Origin: Psychrosphaera sp. B3R10
GTDB taxonomy: Bacteria > Pseudomonadota > Gammaproteobacteria > Enterobacterales > Alteromonadaceae
Assembly (NCBI RefSeq): GCF_018861025.1
Contig: NZ_JAHKQH010000024.1
Location: 1 to 64,000 of the forward strand
Reading direction: 5' to 3'
DNA length: 64,000 bases
A program made the translations under genes and the position numbers. Under the pieces are notes generated by a model. That model saw nothing but the letters and a program-made list of their open reading frames with translations, made no database searches and was not told the DNA's origin. Of the stretch, positions 33,810-41,022 are shown piece by piece (positions within the stretch are counted from its first letter, which is position 1; the number at the start of each line of letters is the position of its first letter).

Positions 33810-33939
33810 ATTAAGGTTCTGTTTTTCCAATTGATAAGATTGTTCAGTATGCGTTAATGCAATGAAATAATGAATGTTTTGACCGAAAAAAGTTTATCTG
33901 GCACTCTGCAATAAGTGTAAACATTTTGGAGGCCGAAAC

Positions 33940-34320
33940 ATGGAACATTCTCCAGGCTTTCTGCGCGTTGTTAACGATATAAAACCGTTAATTACGGAAA
34001 TTAATATCGATCAATATTTGTTGATAAATTCTGAACAAACCCCTTTCATCCTTATTGATGTAAGAGAAGATAACGAATGGGTTAAAGGGCATTTGCCTAA
34101 TGCTATTCATATTGGAAGGGGCGTTCTAGAACGCGATATAGAACGTCAGATCCCTAACTATCAAACCCATATTGTACTGTACTGCGGTGGCGGATTTAGA
34201 TCAGCGCTCGCCGCGGATATGCTCCAAAAACTTGGCTATACTCAAGTGAAGTCTCTCGATGGCGGTTTTAGAGCCTGGTGTGAGCGTTTATTACCTATTG
34301 ACCATGGCGACACTGATTAA
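33940..34320 (+). CDS. Rhodanese-domain protein, cytoplasmic
   Basis: 126 residues, one rhodanese domain: 'FILIDVREDNEWVKGHLPNA' and the active-site loop 'LYCGGGFRSALAA' with Cys82. It probably transfers sulfane sulfur; acceptor unknown. GGAGG lies 7 bp before ATG 33940. The stop overlaps the start of the L,D-transpeptidase gene (TAATG), so the two are translationally coupled. Confidence 0.88.
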   Translation: MEHSPGFLRVVNDIKPLITEINIDQYLLINSEQTPFILIDVREDNEWVKGHLPNAIHIGRGVLERDIERQIPNYQTHIVLYCGGGFRSALAADMLQKLGYTQVKSLDGGFRAWCERLLPIDHGDTD

Positions 34321-35792
34321 TGCGACTAATACTACTTTGTCTTTTACTGTGCTTAAGTTTGCCCTTGTTGGCCGCTAAAACATTTATCACTAAGGCTGAA
34401 ATCGATGTTTTTGATTTGCCTAACGGGGTAATTATAGAAAGCTGGCCAGACCGCACTTTGTTTACGTCAAGTGAACAAGATGAAGAATGGATAGAAGTCA
34501 CTGGGCATTTCCCCGAAGGCGAATGGCAACCCCTTGAACCTCATTTATACGTTTCAATAAAGGCTGCGTTAGAGGAGCGCACAGTGGTTTCCCATTCTGC
34601 GCCTCCTATGATAATTCATAAAGCACTAAAGTCTCGAAATACAAAGGCTAAGGCATATAAATTATTAGAGTCGACGTTATGGTACCCAGATCAACAAAGT
34701 GCATTGTCGGCGGCGCTTAAACAAAAAAATAAAACCGAACTTGAACCAGACAGTGCAACCGATGCTGATTTCGAGGATAGCGTGAATAATTACGAAAGCT
34801 CAACACAAACAGGTGGTGAGATTTTATTGGCGGATTCGGTTTTCACTACAAATGAAGAAGACCATCACACAATTCGGATCACCGGGCATTTCCCTGATGG
34901 GGATTGGCAACCAGTTTCAGAGCCGATGTGGTTAGCTAAACCAGTCAAAGTCCAAAATCGAACGCGTCCTAAAATGTATGAAAGGGATGCAAAAGCAAAA
35001 CGTGTCGCGGTAATTGATAAAACCTCATTTAATGTATCTGTATTTGAAATCATCGACGGGCAAAGTACCAAGTTAGTAACAGCGCCGGTTGCACTTGGTT
35101 ATGACCGATGTTTATCTGCCGCTAAAGGCGGTAAGTGTTATTACACCCCTGAAGGGCAGTTTGAAATTGAATTTAAGTTATTTGATCCCGACGGCATCAA
35201 TTGGTGTGTGCCGAAAAAAATGGAAGGCGAGTTTAGGCAAAAACTGGCAAAAGGCGAACGTTGTTGGCGCGGCATCATGGGTAACCATGCCATGCACTTT
35301 GGCAACTCATTGTTTTTACACGGGACATCTAACCCTCGTTCGATAGGAAGCCGCACGACTCACGGTTGTGTCAGGTTGCGAAATTCAGACATTGAAGTGT
35401 TTTTTAGACTGTTACAAAACGGCGACAAGGTCATTGTTAGTGCAACACCTGAGGAACTTGATTTGGTTGCGTTAACCAAAACTCAGTCCGATATAGAAAA
35501 CAAGCCCCTTGCTGATAATAAGGTAAGCGAGAGTGGCATTGAAAACCTAACTGAGCAAGATCGTAATACTGTGAGCAATGGTGAACTAACAGGGCAAGAA
35601 GATGATACTTATGGTGATGAAACGACATCTAGCGACAACACATCAATCACCGGCAGCAAAGTGACAGAGCAGCCAGAAATAAATCCATTTGATATTGATA
35701 TACAAGAGGTAAAACAACCTTCTGTCGAAAGCTCCGAAGATGAAAAGCGCCAAATAGGCATTGCTGAAATAGAAGCTGATCCTGCTTTATAA
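34320..35792 (+). CDS. L,D-transpeptidase (YkuD) with duplicated 'TGHFP' strands
   Basis: 490 residues with a signal peptide (MRLILLCLLLCLSLPLLAA). Residues ~22-80 and ~160-205 contain a repeated pattern, 'VTGHFPEGEWQPLE' and 'ITGHFPDGDWQPVS', separated by an acidic linker, probably a small SH3-like or wall-binding unit. The YkuD catalytic domain lies at ~228-385, with 'HFGNSLFLHGT' and 'TTHGCVRL' (Cys350). The C-terminal ~100 residues are a low-complexity acidic tail. It forms 3-3 cross-links or attaches lipoproteins to peptidoglycan. Coupled to the upstream rhodanese gene. Confidence 0.85.
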   Translation: MRLILLCLLLCLSLPLLAAKTFITKAEIDVFDLPNGVIIESWPDRTLFTSSEQDEEWIEVTGHFPEGEWQPLEPHLYVSIKAALEERTVVSHSAPPMIIHKALKSRNTKAKAYKLLESTLWYPDQQSALSAALKQKNKTELEPDSATDADFEDSVNNYESSTQTGGEILLADSVFTTNEEDHHTIRITGHFPDGDWQPVSEPMWLAKPVKVQNRTRPKMYERDAKAKRVAVIDKTSFNVSVFEIIDGQSTKLVTAPVALGYDRCLSAAKGGKCYYTPEGQFEIEFKLFDPDGINWCVPKKMEGEFRQKLAKGERCWRGIMGNHAMHFGNSLFLHGTSNPRSIGSRTTHGCVRLRNSDIEVFFRLLQNGDKVIVSATPEELDLVALTKTQSDIENKPLADNKVSESGIENLTEQDRNTVSNGELTGQEDDTYGDETTSSDNTSITGSKVTEQPEINPFDIDIQEVKQPSVESSEDEKRQIGIAEIEADPAL

Positions 35793-35914
35793 AAAATATT
35801 TTTACGAGTTTCTGCAAACTTTATTGTTAATAAAGCGTTAAGTTTGTAACGAATGGGGCTCGATCAAACGAGGGAGTTTCCTCAGATTAAATTGTTTAAC
35901 AAGGAGAGTTACAT

Positions 35915-36265
35915 TTGAAGTTCGGTTACATACTCTTAATGATTGCTTCAGTTTTTTCAATTAAAAGCTATGCATTTACGCAGGACGAAATTAATCATTT
36001 ATTAACTTTTGTTAGCACAACATCTTGTACGTATGAGCGCAATGGTACTCGCCATAATGGGCAAGCGGCGGTGGCGCATATTAAGAAAAAATATGAGTAT
36101 TATGCTGATGATATTCATTCGACAGAGGATTTTATAAAGTACTCAGCCACTAAAAGTAAAATGTCAGGTAAGCATTATAAAATCCACTGTGAAGGTAAGC
36201 CTGAGATTAAAAGTAAACAATGGCTGTTAGCCGAATTAGCCGCTTTTAGAGCATCTAAGAAGTAA
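35915..36265 (+). CDS. DUF5329-family periplasmic protein, 116 aa
   Basis: Starts at TTG 35915 with a strong AAGGAGAG 6 bp upstream. Signal peptide MKFGYILLMIASVFSIKSYA. The mature protein shows the DUF5329 pattern: 'INHLLTFVSTTSCTYERNGTRHNG', 'AAVAHIKKKYEYY', 'TEDFIKYSATKSKMSGKHY', 'CEGKP', 'WLLAELAAFR', with two conserved cysteines likely disulfide-bonded. Role of the family is unknown. Upstream is a short hairpin (GAGGGAGTTTCCTC, 35871-35884) shared with 238-252. Confidence 0.8.
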   Translation: MKFGYILLMIASVFSIKSYAFTQDEINHLLTFVSTTSCTYERNGTRHNGQAAVAHIKKKYEYYADDIHSTEDFIKYSATKSKMSGKHYKIHCEGKPEIKSKQWLLAELAAFRASKK

Positions 36266-36344
36266 TCTAGATTAAGTTGTCAGCAAGGCTGCTTGCTGTA
36301 TGTTTCGGATTTCTATTGTTTTCTTGCTATGACTTAAGGCCTAG

Positions 36345-36574
36345 ATGAATTTACTATTTGTATGCAGTCAAAATAAGTTACGAAGTCCTACCGCTGAATC
36401 GGTGTTTTCAGATATCGCGAATATTAGCGTCCGCTCTGCAGGGTTAAATAACCATGCAGAAATTCCATTAGGGGTTGAAGATGTGATTTGGGCTTTCCTG
36501 ACAATTATGAGTACATGGAACCTGCGCTAGTTGACTTATTTAAACAAAAAGTTGCTCAGTATGTCGATGTTTAG
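36345..36574 (+). pseudogene. Low-molecular-weight protein-tyrosine phosphatase, disrupted by an internal deletion
   Basis: The first 50 codons give 'LLFVCSQNKLRSPTAES' (the CX5R phosphatase loop) and 'SVRSAGLNNHAEIPL', the N-terminal half of a small single-domain protein-tyrosine phosphatase. The frame then runs into a stop (36528-36530). In another frame from 36494 the sequence continues 'FPDNYEYMEPALVDLFKQKV...VDV' to TAG 36572, the C-terminal end of the same family. About 40 codons in the middle, including the 'FVME' region, are missing, and the join is out of frame. It is dead or makes a 61-residue fragment. Confidence 0.8.
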
Positions 36575-36651
36575 CATCTCTGATTGACCAATCAACATGA
36601 GCGAAATTTCGCTTTGTTATCACTCATTTTTAAAAAACAGGAAGTTAGGTA

Positions 36652-36810
36652 ATGGAAAAATCAGGAAAAGAAATAGTAAAGTATGGGATTACATTTGGCA
36701 CGGCACTTTCAATTGTGATTTCTTGGAGTGTTAATCAGTCAGTATTATGGGCAATATTTCATGGTTTTTTGTCATGGATTTATGTTTTGTGGCACGTGTT
36801 TACACGCTAA
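36652..36810 (+). CDS. Small membrane protein, 52 aa
   Basis: Too short for ordinary gene listings but convincing: AGGAAG at 36639-36644 precedes the ATG at 36652. Polar start (MEKSGKEIVKYG), then two hydrophobic segments (ITFGTALSIVISWSV and VLWAIFHGFLSWIYVLW) broken by NQS, ending VFTR. I recall near-identical small proteins in other bacteria with the same start and the 'WAIFHGFLSW' core, but cannot confirm this here. Function unknown. Confidence 0.7.
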   Translation: MEKSGKEIVKYGITFGTALSIVISWSVNQSVLWAIFHGFLSWIYVLWHVFTR

Positions 36811-36853
36811 AACGAATTTTCAGCTTGATGGGAGCTGACTTTGTTTGGGCCTC

Positions 36854-36937
36854 GTTATGTAAAACGAGTACGAAGTCCAGGTCCTATTTTTATTAAATTT
36901 TTAACCAACAATTTTAGGCCTCTAGCGAGGCGCCTTG
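36854..36937 (+). repeat. Isolated attC-like site
   Basis: GTTATGT (36854-36860) at the left, a T-rich interior, and a right end 'AGGCCTCTAGCGAGGCGCCTTG' (36916-36937) resembling the CTTAGCGAGGCGTTA right end of the attC sites at 562-4,055. It lies before an SGNH hydrolase gene, 30 kb from the cassette array. The right core box is not intact (GCCTTG). Confidence 0.35.
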
Positions 36938-36955
36938 TTTACTGAAAGGCCATTT

Positions 36956-37699
36956 ATGAGAACCACATTTGTTCGTTTGTTACTGTTGAGCCTAGTTACT
37001 TTGTTTGCGCAAAATGCATATAGCCAAGAAAACCTAGCCAGTAGCAATGAATTGTATACTGGCAAAGAGTTTAAAAAAGCGTTCTCAAATCCGAAGGATA
37101 ACCCTAATTTGCCAAATGTTTTGCTTATTGGAGACTCTATTTCCATTGGTTATACGGTGCATGTTAGAAAGTTGCTGAAAGGTAAGGCGGATGTTTTTCG
37201 GATCCCGACAAATGGTCGATATTCTTCTTATGGATTAGAGCATATCGATGACTGGCTTGGGACGCGTAATTGGGATGTGATCAGTTTTAACTGGGGCTTG
37301 TGGGATATTTGTTATCGTCATCCTGAATCAAAAAATACTGGCCATAGAGACAAAATAAACGGGTCGTTGACGACAACGCCGACTCAGTACAAACAAAATA
37401 TGACTCAGTTGATACATAGGCTAAAGGCTACTAAAGCTAAGCTTATTTGGTCTGCTACCACGCCTGTGCCAGAGGGTGAGGTTGGCAGAAAAGTTGGCGA
37501 TGAAATTATTTATAACGATATCGTGAAGCAACTCGCGATGAAGAACAACGTAGTGATCAATGATTTACATTCACATGCCTTGTTAAAAATACCAGCGATT
37601 CAAAAGAAACAAGGGGATGTTCATTTTACTTCCGCTGGTTATAAGTATTTAGCAAAACAGGTGTTTGAGGTAATAGCTCCACTACTTCCTAAACCATAG
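36956..37699 (+). CDS. SGNH/GDSL-family hydrolase, exported
   Basis: 247 residues from ATG 36956, where a signal peptide (MRTTFVRLLLLSLVTLFAQNAYS) begins and AAAGG lies upstream. Blocks: 'LLIGDSISIGY' (nucleophile Ser61), a Gly in 'NWGLWD', and the catalytic Asp-His pair in 'GDVHFTSAGYKYL'. The family includes carbohydrate esterases and lipases; 'DSISIGY' plus 'FNWGLWD' is closest to SGNH hydrolases that deacetylate sugars. An attC-like sequence directly upstream suggests it may have arrived as cargo. Confidence 0.8.
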   Translation: MRTTFVRLLLLSLVTLFAQNAYSQENLASSNELYTGKEFKKAFSNPKDNPNLPNVLLIGDSISIGYTVHVRKLLKGKADVFRIPTNGRYSSYGLEHIDDWLGTRNWDVISFNWGLWDICYRHPESKNTGHRDKINGSLTTTPTQYKQNMTQLIHRLKATKAKLIWSATTPVPEGEVGRKVGDEIIYNDIVKQLAMKNNVVINDLHSHALLKIPAIQKKQGDVHFTSAGYKYLAKQVFEVIAPLLPKP

Positions 37700-37820
37700 T
37701 CATTAAGCGGAGCATGAGCAGAGTCGGTTTGATTACTTTGAAACTTATTTATACCGAATAACGGTTACATCAAAAGTAAGCTTCGTAATGAAAAACACGT
37801 AATGAAAAACAATGAATGAG

Positions 37821-38207
37821 CTAGTCTTTAACAATCGGTTGTTTGTTGTCTTGCCAGCCGTCAAAGTCGCCATCTAGATGCACCATATTTGTTATCTTGT
37901 TAGAGGTAAGTACTGATTCTGCCTTACCTGCTCGATAACCACTTTTGCAGTGCACCACGATAGTTTTATCCTGCCAAGTTTTAATCGTTTCTATATGTTC
38001 GCTAATGTTTTTGTGCGGAATGTTTACTGCACCAGCAATGTGACCAGCTTTAAATTCCTCAGCGGTTCTAACATCTAATACAATGTATTTTTCCCGTTCT
38101 TTATTAAGTTGCTCAGCATCAATTAGCTCCAAAGAACCAAAGTAGGCTGCACCTGATGAAAAACTAAAAAAGGTTAGCAGTGACAAAAAAAGTGAAGTTA
38201 ATTTCAT
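37821..38207 (-). CDS. Periplasmic rhodanese-domain protein
   Basis: 128 residues with a signal peptide (MKLTSLFLSLLTFFSFSSGA). Rhodanese signature 'YIVLDVRTAEEFKAGHIAGA' and active loop 'VVHCKSGYRAG' with Cys87. Acts in the periplasm on an unknown thiol or sulfur carrier. It begins directly after the stop of the CbiB-like gene, last gene of the reverse unit mtnN / CbiB-like / rhodanese. Confidence 0.85.
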   Translation of the reverse strand: MKLTSLFLSLLTFFSFSSGAAYFGSLELIDAEQLNKEREKYIVLDVRTAEEFKAGHIAGAVNIPHKNISEHIETIKTWQDKTIVVHCKSGYRAGKAESVLTSNKITNMVHLDGDFDGWQDNKQPIVKD

Positions 38208-39176
38208 TTATTTTAATCCAATAATAAGAAGAACCGTTACCAATAACGTTAGCGTAAATATCTTAAAGCGCACGATCCAATTTAATAATTGGGTTATATG
38301 TTCGGGGCCAATAGCTTTAGCGAAGTTTATTCTTGGTCTAGGGACTTTATGGTCGTTTAACATCAGCGGTCCCGCTAATTCACATTTGCAACCAGCAGAA
38401 ACAATTGCGAGCCATAATAAGTGCGTTAGCGAGCCTCTATTTTCTGTCCATTGTTTTTTTGTATTTGAAAAAGTGTTTAACCATCCAGGACTAGAACAAA
38501 ATACTGAAAACATAGGGGCTAAAAATAGAGAAGGAATAAAGCTTAAAGTGTCTAGCATTCGAGTTGAAAATTGACCAAAGTCGCTTATCTTTTTGTCGTA
38601 GGACAACCATGCAAATTGTGTGGCGACGATGGCAATATAAAGCAGGCTACCTGCTGCGCCGAACAAACCGAACGCAATCAGAGGGAACAGCCATCCATGC
38701 ACAAAACGAAAGATCAAAAGTTCGAGAATCAGTTTATTCATACCAAGTAAACTCAGTTTGGTGGTGTCCCAAATAGTGATGGTTGCTAATAAGGTTCGTG
38801 CCGCACTTTTTTGGTTGTTTTCTAAAAGTGGTCGAAGTTGCTGAAATACGCGGGTATGAGTCGACAGGCTCAAGCTAAGGTAAAGTAAAAAACCTTGAGT
38901 CCAGACATCGTTTTCAAAGGCGAACAAAACGGCAAACAGTACTATAGCGATAAATACAAGATAGAACACAAGGGCTAACACACCATTTAATGTGTGATTA
39001 ATGTTGGTTCTTTGAAGTCGCAGTTTGACACGAATTGCATTGGCCAGACCGATGAACAGATTTTCAATATGAAAGCGATTGCCAAGTGGCAGCAACCATT
39101 CGATAACAATCACCAGAATGACCATTGCCAATTCTGGTGATTGTTGTAGCACAGGCCAACCTTCCAAAAGGTTCAA
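38208..39176 (-). CDS. CobD/CbiB-like membrane protein
   Basis: 322 residues with about seven hydrophobic helices. 'EWLLPLGNRFHIENLFIGLANAIRVKL' near the start and 'LIFRFVHGWLFPLIAFGLFGAAGSLLYIA' match adenosylcobinamide-phosphate synthase-like proteins, as do 'SLTHLLWLAIVSAGCKCELAGPLM' (the pocket loop) and the helical end. No other cobalamin genes are nearby; in several Alteromonadales such proteins lie beside the methylthioadenosine nucleosidase gene as here, and may not make cobalamin. 14 bp downstream of mtnN. Confidence 0.7.
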   Translation of the reverse strand: MNLLEGWPVLQQSPELAMVILVIVIEWLLPLGNRFHIENLFIGLANAIRVKLRLQRTNINHTLNGVLALVFYLVFIAIVLFAVLFAFENDVWTQGFLLYLSLSLSTHTRVFQQLRPLLENNQKSAARTLLATITIWDTTKLSLLGMNKLILELLIFRFVHGWLFPLIAFGLFGAAGSLLYIAIVATQFAWLSYDKKISDFGQFSTRMLDTLSFIPSLFLAPMFSVFCSSPGWLNTFSNTKKQWTENRGSLTHLLWLAIVSAGCKCELAGPLMLNDHKVPRPRINFAKAIGPEHITQLLNWIVRFKIFTLTLLVTVLLIIGLK

Positions 39177-39190
39177 ATTTGGCAGGCCAG

Positions 39191-39889
39191 TTATGCGCTA
39201 ATTTTTGAGATGAGGTTCAAAACTAATTGGGAAGAATTTTTAGAGGCAATTTCCAAATAGGCTTCAAACGATACCGGAGATTCTTGACCGGCAATATCAG
39301 ATAATGAACGGATAACGACAAATGGGGTGTTTAATTGATGACATACTTGAGCAATAGCCGCGCCTTCCATCTCAACTGCTAACATATCTGGAAAACGAAC
39401 GCGGGTTTCTTCGATCCGAGCTGGGTCACACATAAAACTGTCGCCAGTGGCTACAAGCCCAACTTTACAATTTATGTCGGTTAGTTCGGCAATTGATTCT
39501 TGGGTTAACGCTATTAATGTTGGATCTGCAACAAAACGAGCCGGCATGTTTGGCACTTGGCCATAAACATAATCAAATGCTGTTACGTCAACATCATGAT
39601 GGACAAGTTCGTTCCCTACCGCAATATCACCTACTTTAAGACTTGAGTCAAAACCACCTGCAGAGCCGGTATTTATAACATAGTCAGGTTTGAATAATTG
39701 AATCACGAGTGTTGTTGCAACGGCAGAAGCAACCTTACCTATACCCGATTGAACCAATACAACGGACTTATTATCAATCGTTCCTTGGTAAAAACAAAAA
39801 TCAGCCACGTTTGTGGACTTTATATTTTGTAGTTGGTCTTTTAAAATAGCGACTTCTGGTGCCATAGCGCCAATGATTGCGATTGTCAT
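39191..39889 (-). CDS. mtnN: 5'-methylthioadenosine/S-adenosylhomocysteine nucleosidase
   Basis: 232 residues from the ATG at 39889 (MTIAIIGAMAPE), the usual start; an ATG 24 bases upstream is in a less likely position. Contains 'IGAMAPEVAIL', 'SGIGKVASAVATTL', 'VINTGSAGGF', 'VAVEMEGAAIAQVC' and 'VIRSLSDIAG', the MTAN active-site set. It cleaves MTA and SAH to adenine and the thio-sugars, recycling methyl-donor by-products and contributing to autoinducer-2 chemistry where LuxS exists. Confidence 0.95.
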   Translation of the reverse strand: MTIAIIGAMAPEVAILKDQLQNIKSTNVADFCFYQGTIDNKSVVLVQSGIGKVASAVATTLVIQLFKPDYVINTGSAGGFDSSLKVGDIAVGNELVHHDVDVTAFDYVYGQVPNMPARFVADPTLIALTQESIAELTDINCKVGLVATGDSFMCDPARIEETRVRFPDMLAVEMEGAAIAQVCHQLNTPFVVIRSLSDIAGQESPVSFEAYLEIASKNSSQLVLNLISKISA

Positions 39890-40051
39890 GAGTAGGTAAA
39901 TCCCTAATTGCAATTTGGATATAAAGGTTAATTAAAACCGTAATATACATAATAAAAAATACATTATAAGTTAACTTGGTGGGGTTTTCTATTTGCTATT
40001 TTTTATTCTATACTTGCCAAGAATTATAAAAACACCAAACATGGAAAGAAG

Positions 40052-40990
40052 ATGTCGATTCGTAGTATTGCAACGTGTATAAGCTTGGTTTTAGTCAGCA
40101 TGAATTGTAGCGCTGAAGATAAAAATTACCCCGGTTTGAATTCTACGCAAGTCGGTATGCAAACAATTCGTTATCAAGAATCACTGAAAGATTTTGCTGG
40201 CATTGGCGACTTAGCGACGGATATCAGTGTCACAAATACTGTTCTTTATGCAAGCTCCTATACCAGTCTCACCGGCAAATGGGGCTTTTTACTCAATACT
40301 AAATCCGATGTTACCAAAGAATATACCAAAGACACTTGGTCGGTTGGCGAGTACGGCATTGTTCAACAAAATACCAGTAAATTAAGTTTAGCCGATATGG
40401 TCGCTCAGGGCGTTTATCATGTAGATGATGAATTTTATGTCGCATTTGGTGGCCAATTAAAAACCATAGGTTTTGTGCGTTCAAATTTTGAAGCAATAGG
40501 CCGTGCAGCTGAACTAAATAACGAAATTAGAGAAAGTGATAAATATTTCACTGATCCTAACCCACCTCAAATTTTGACATCACCACTCGCCATAGAAGAA
40601 GATCTAACATATTTTAATGCGATTGCAGGCATTCACTACAATACGGCTTTTTCCAATGCTAGAAAGCGATTGACTTGGCATGTCGGGGCAAACTTGGCGT
40701 TGCCAGTATTAGCGACGGCGAAAAATTCACAACTAGAGCAGCAATATGGAATTGAATCGATAGATGAATCTTTTAATGGGTTTGAGGCAAGGTTAAATGC
40801 TGGCGTAAGTTATGAAATTAAAAAGGGCATTGCACTCACATTTAATGCGGATTTTATGATGGCTCAATTTAGTGAAATGAGCACCACATTTAAAGATGAA
40901 AATAGCGGTGGAATTGAACGAACGGCCTCTATTCCAGACATTGATATGTCTGGGACGCAGTTTAGTTTTGGAATACTTTGGATCAATTAA
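40052..40990 (+). CDS. Outer-membrane beta-barrel protein, 312 aa
   Basis: Signal peptide (MSIRSIATCISLVLVSMNCSA), then alternating aromatic/hydrophobic strands with a typical final strand 'TQFSFGILWIN'. Domain content beyond 'barrel' is not recognisable; 'LYASSYTSLTGKWGFLLNTK' and 'YFNAIAGIHYNTAFS' are strand-like. It precedes the giant lipoprotein gene by 32 bp on the same strand, with no terminator between, so the two are probably co-transcribed and may act together at the surface. Confidence 0.7.
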   Translation: MSIRSIATCISLVLVSMNCSAEDKNYPGLNSTQVGMQTIRYQESLKDFAGIGDLATDISVTNTVLYASSYTSLTGKWGFLLNTKSDVTKEYTKDTWSVGEYGIVQQNTSKLSLADMVAQGVYHVDDEFYVAFGGQLKTIGFVRSNFEAIGRAAELNNEIRESDKYFTDPNPPQILTSPLAIEEDLTYFNAIAGIHYNTAFSNARKRLTWHVGANLALPVLATAKNSQLEQQYGIESIDESFNGFEARLNAGVSYEIKKGIALTFNADFMMAQFSEMSTTFKDENSGGIERTASIPDIDMSGTQFSFGILWIN

Positions 40991-41022
40991 AATTATACGG
41001 CATGTAAGACAAGGAAATAAAA

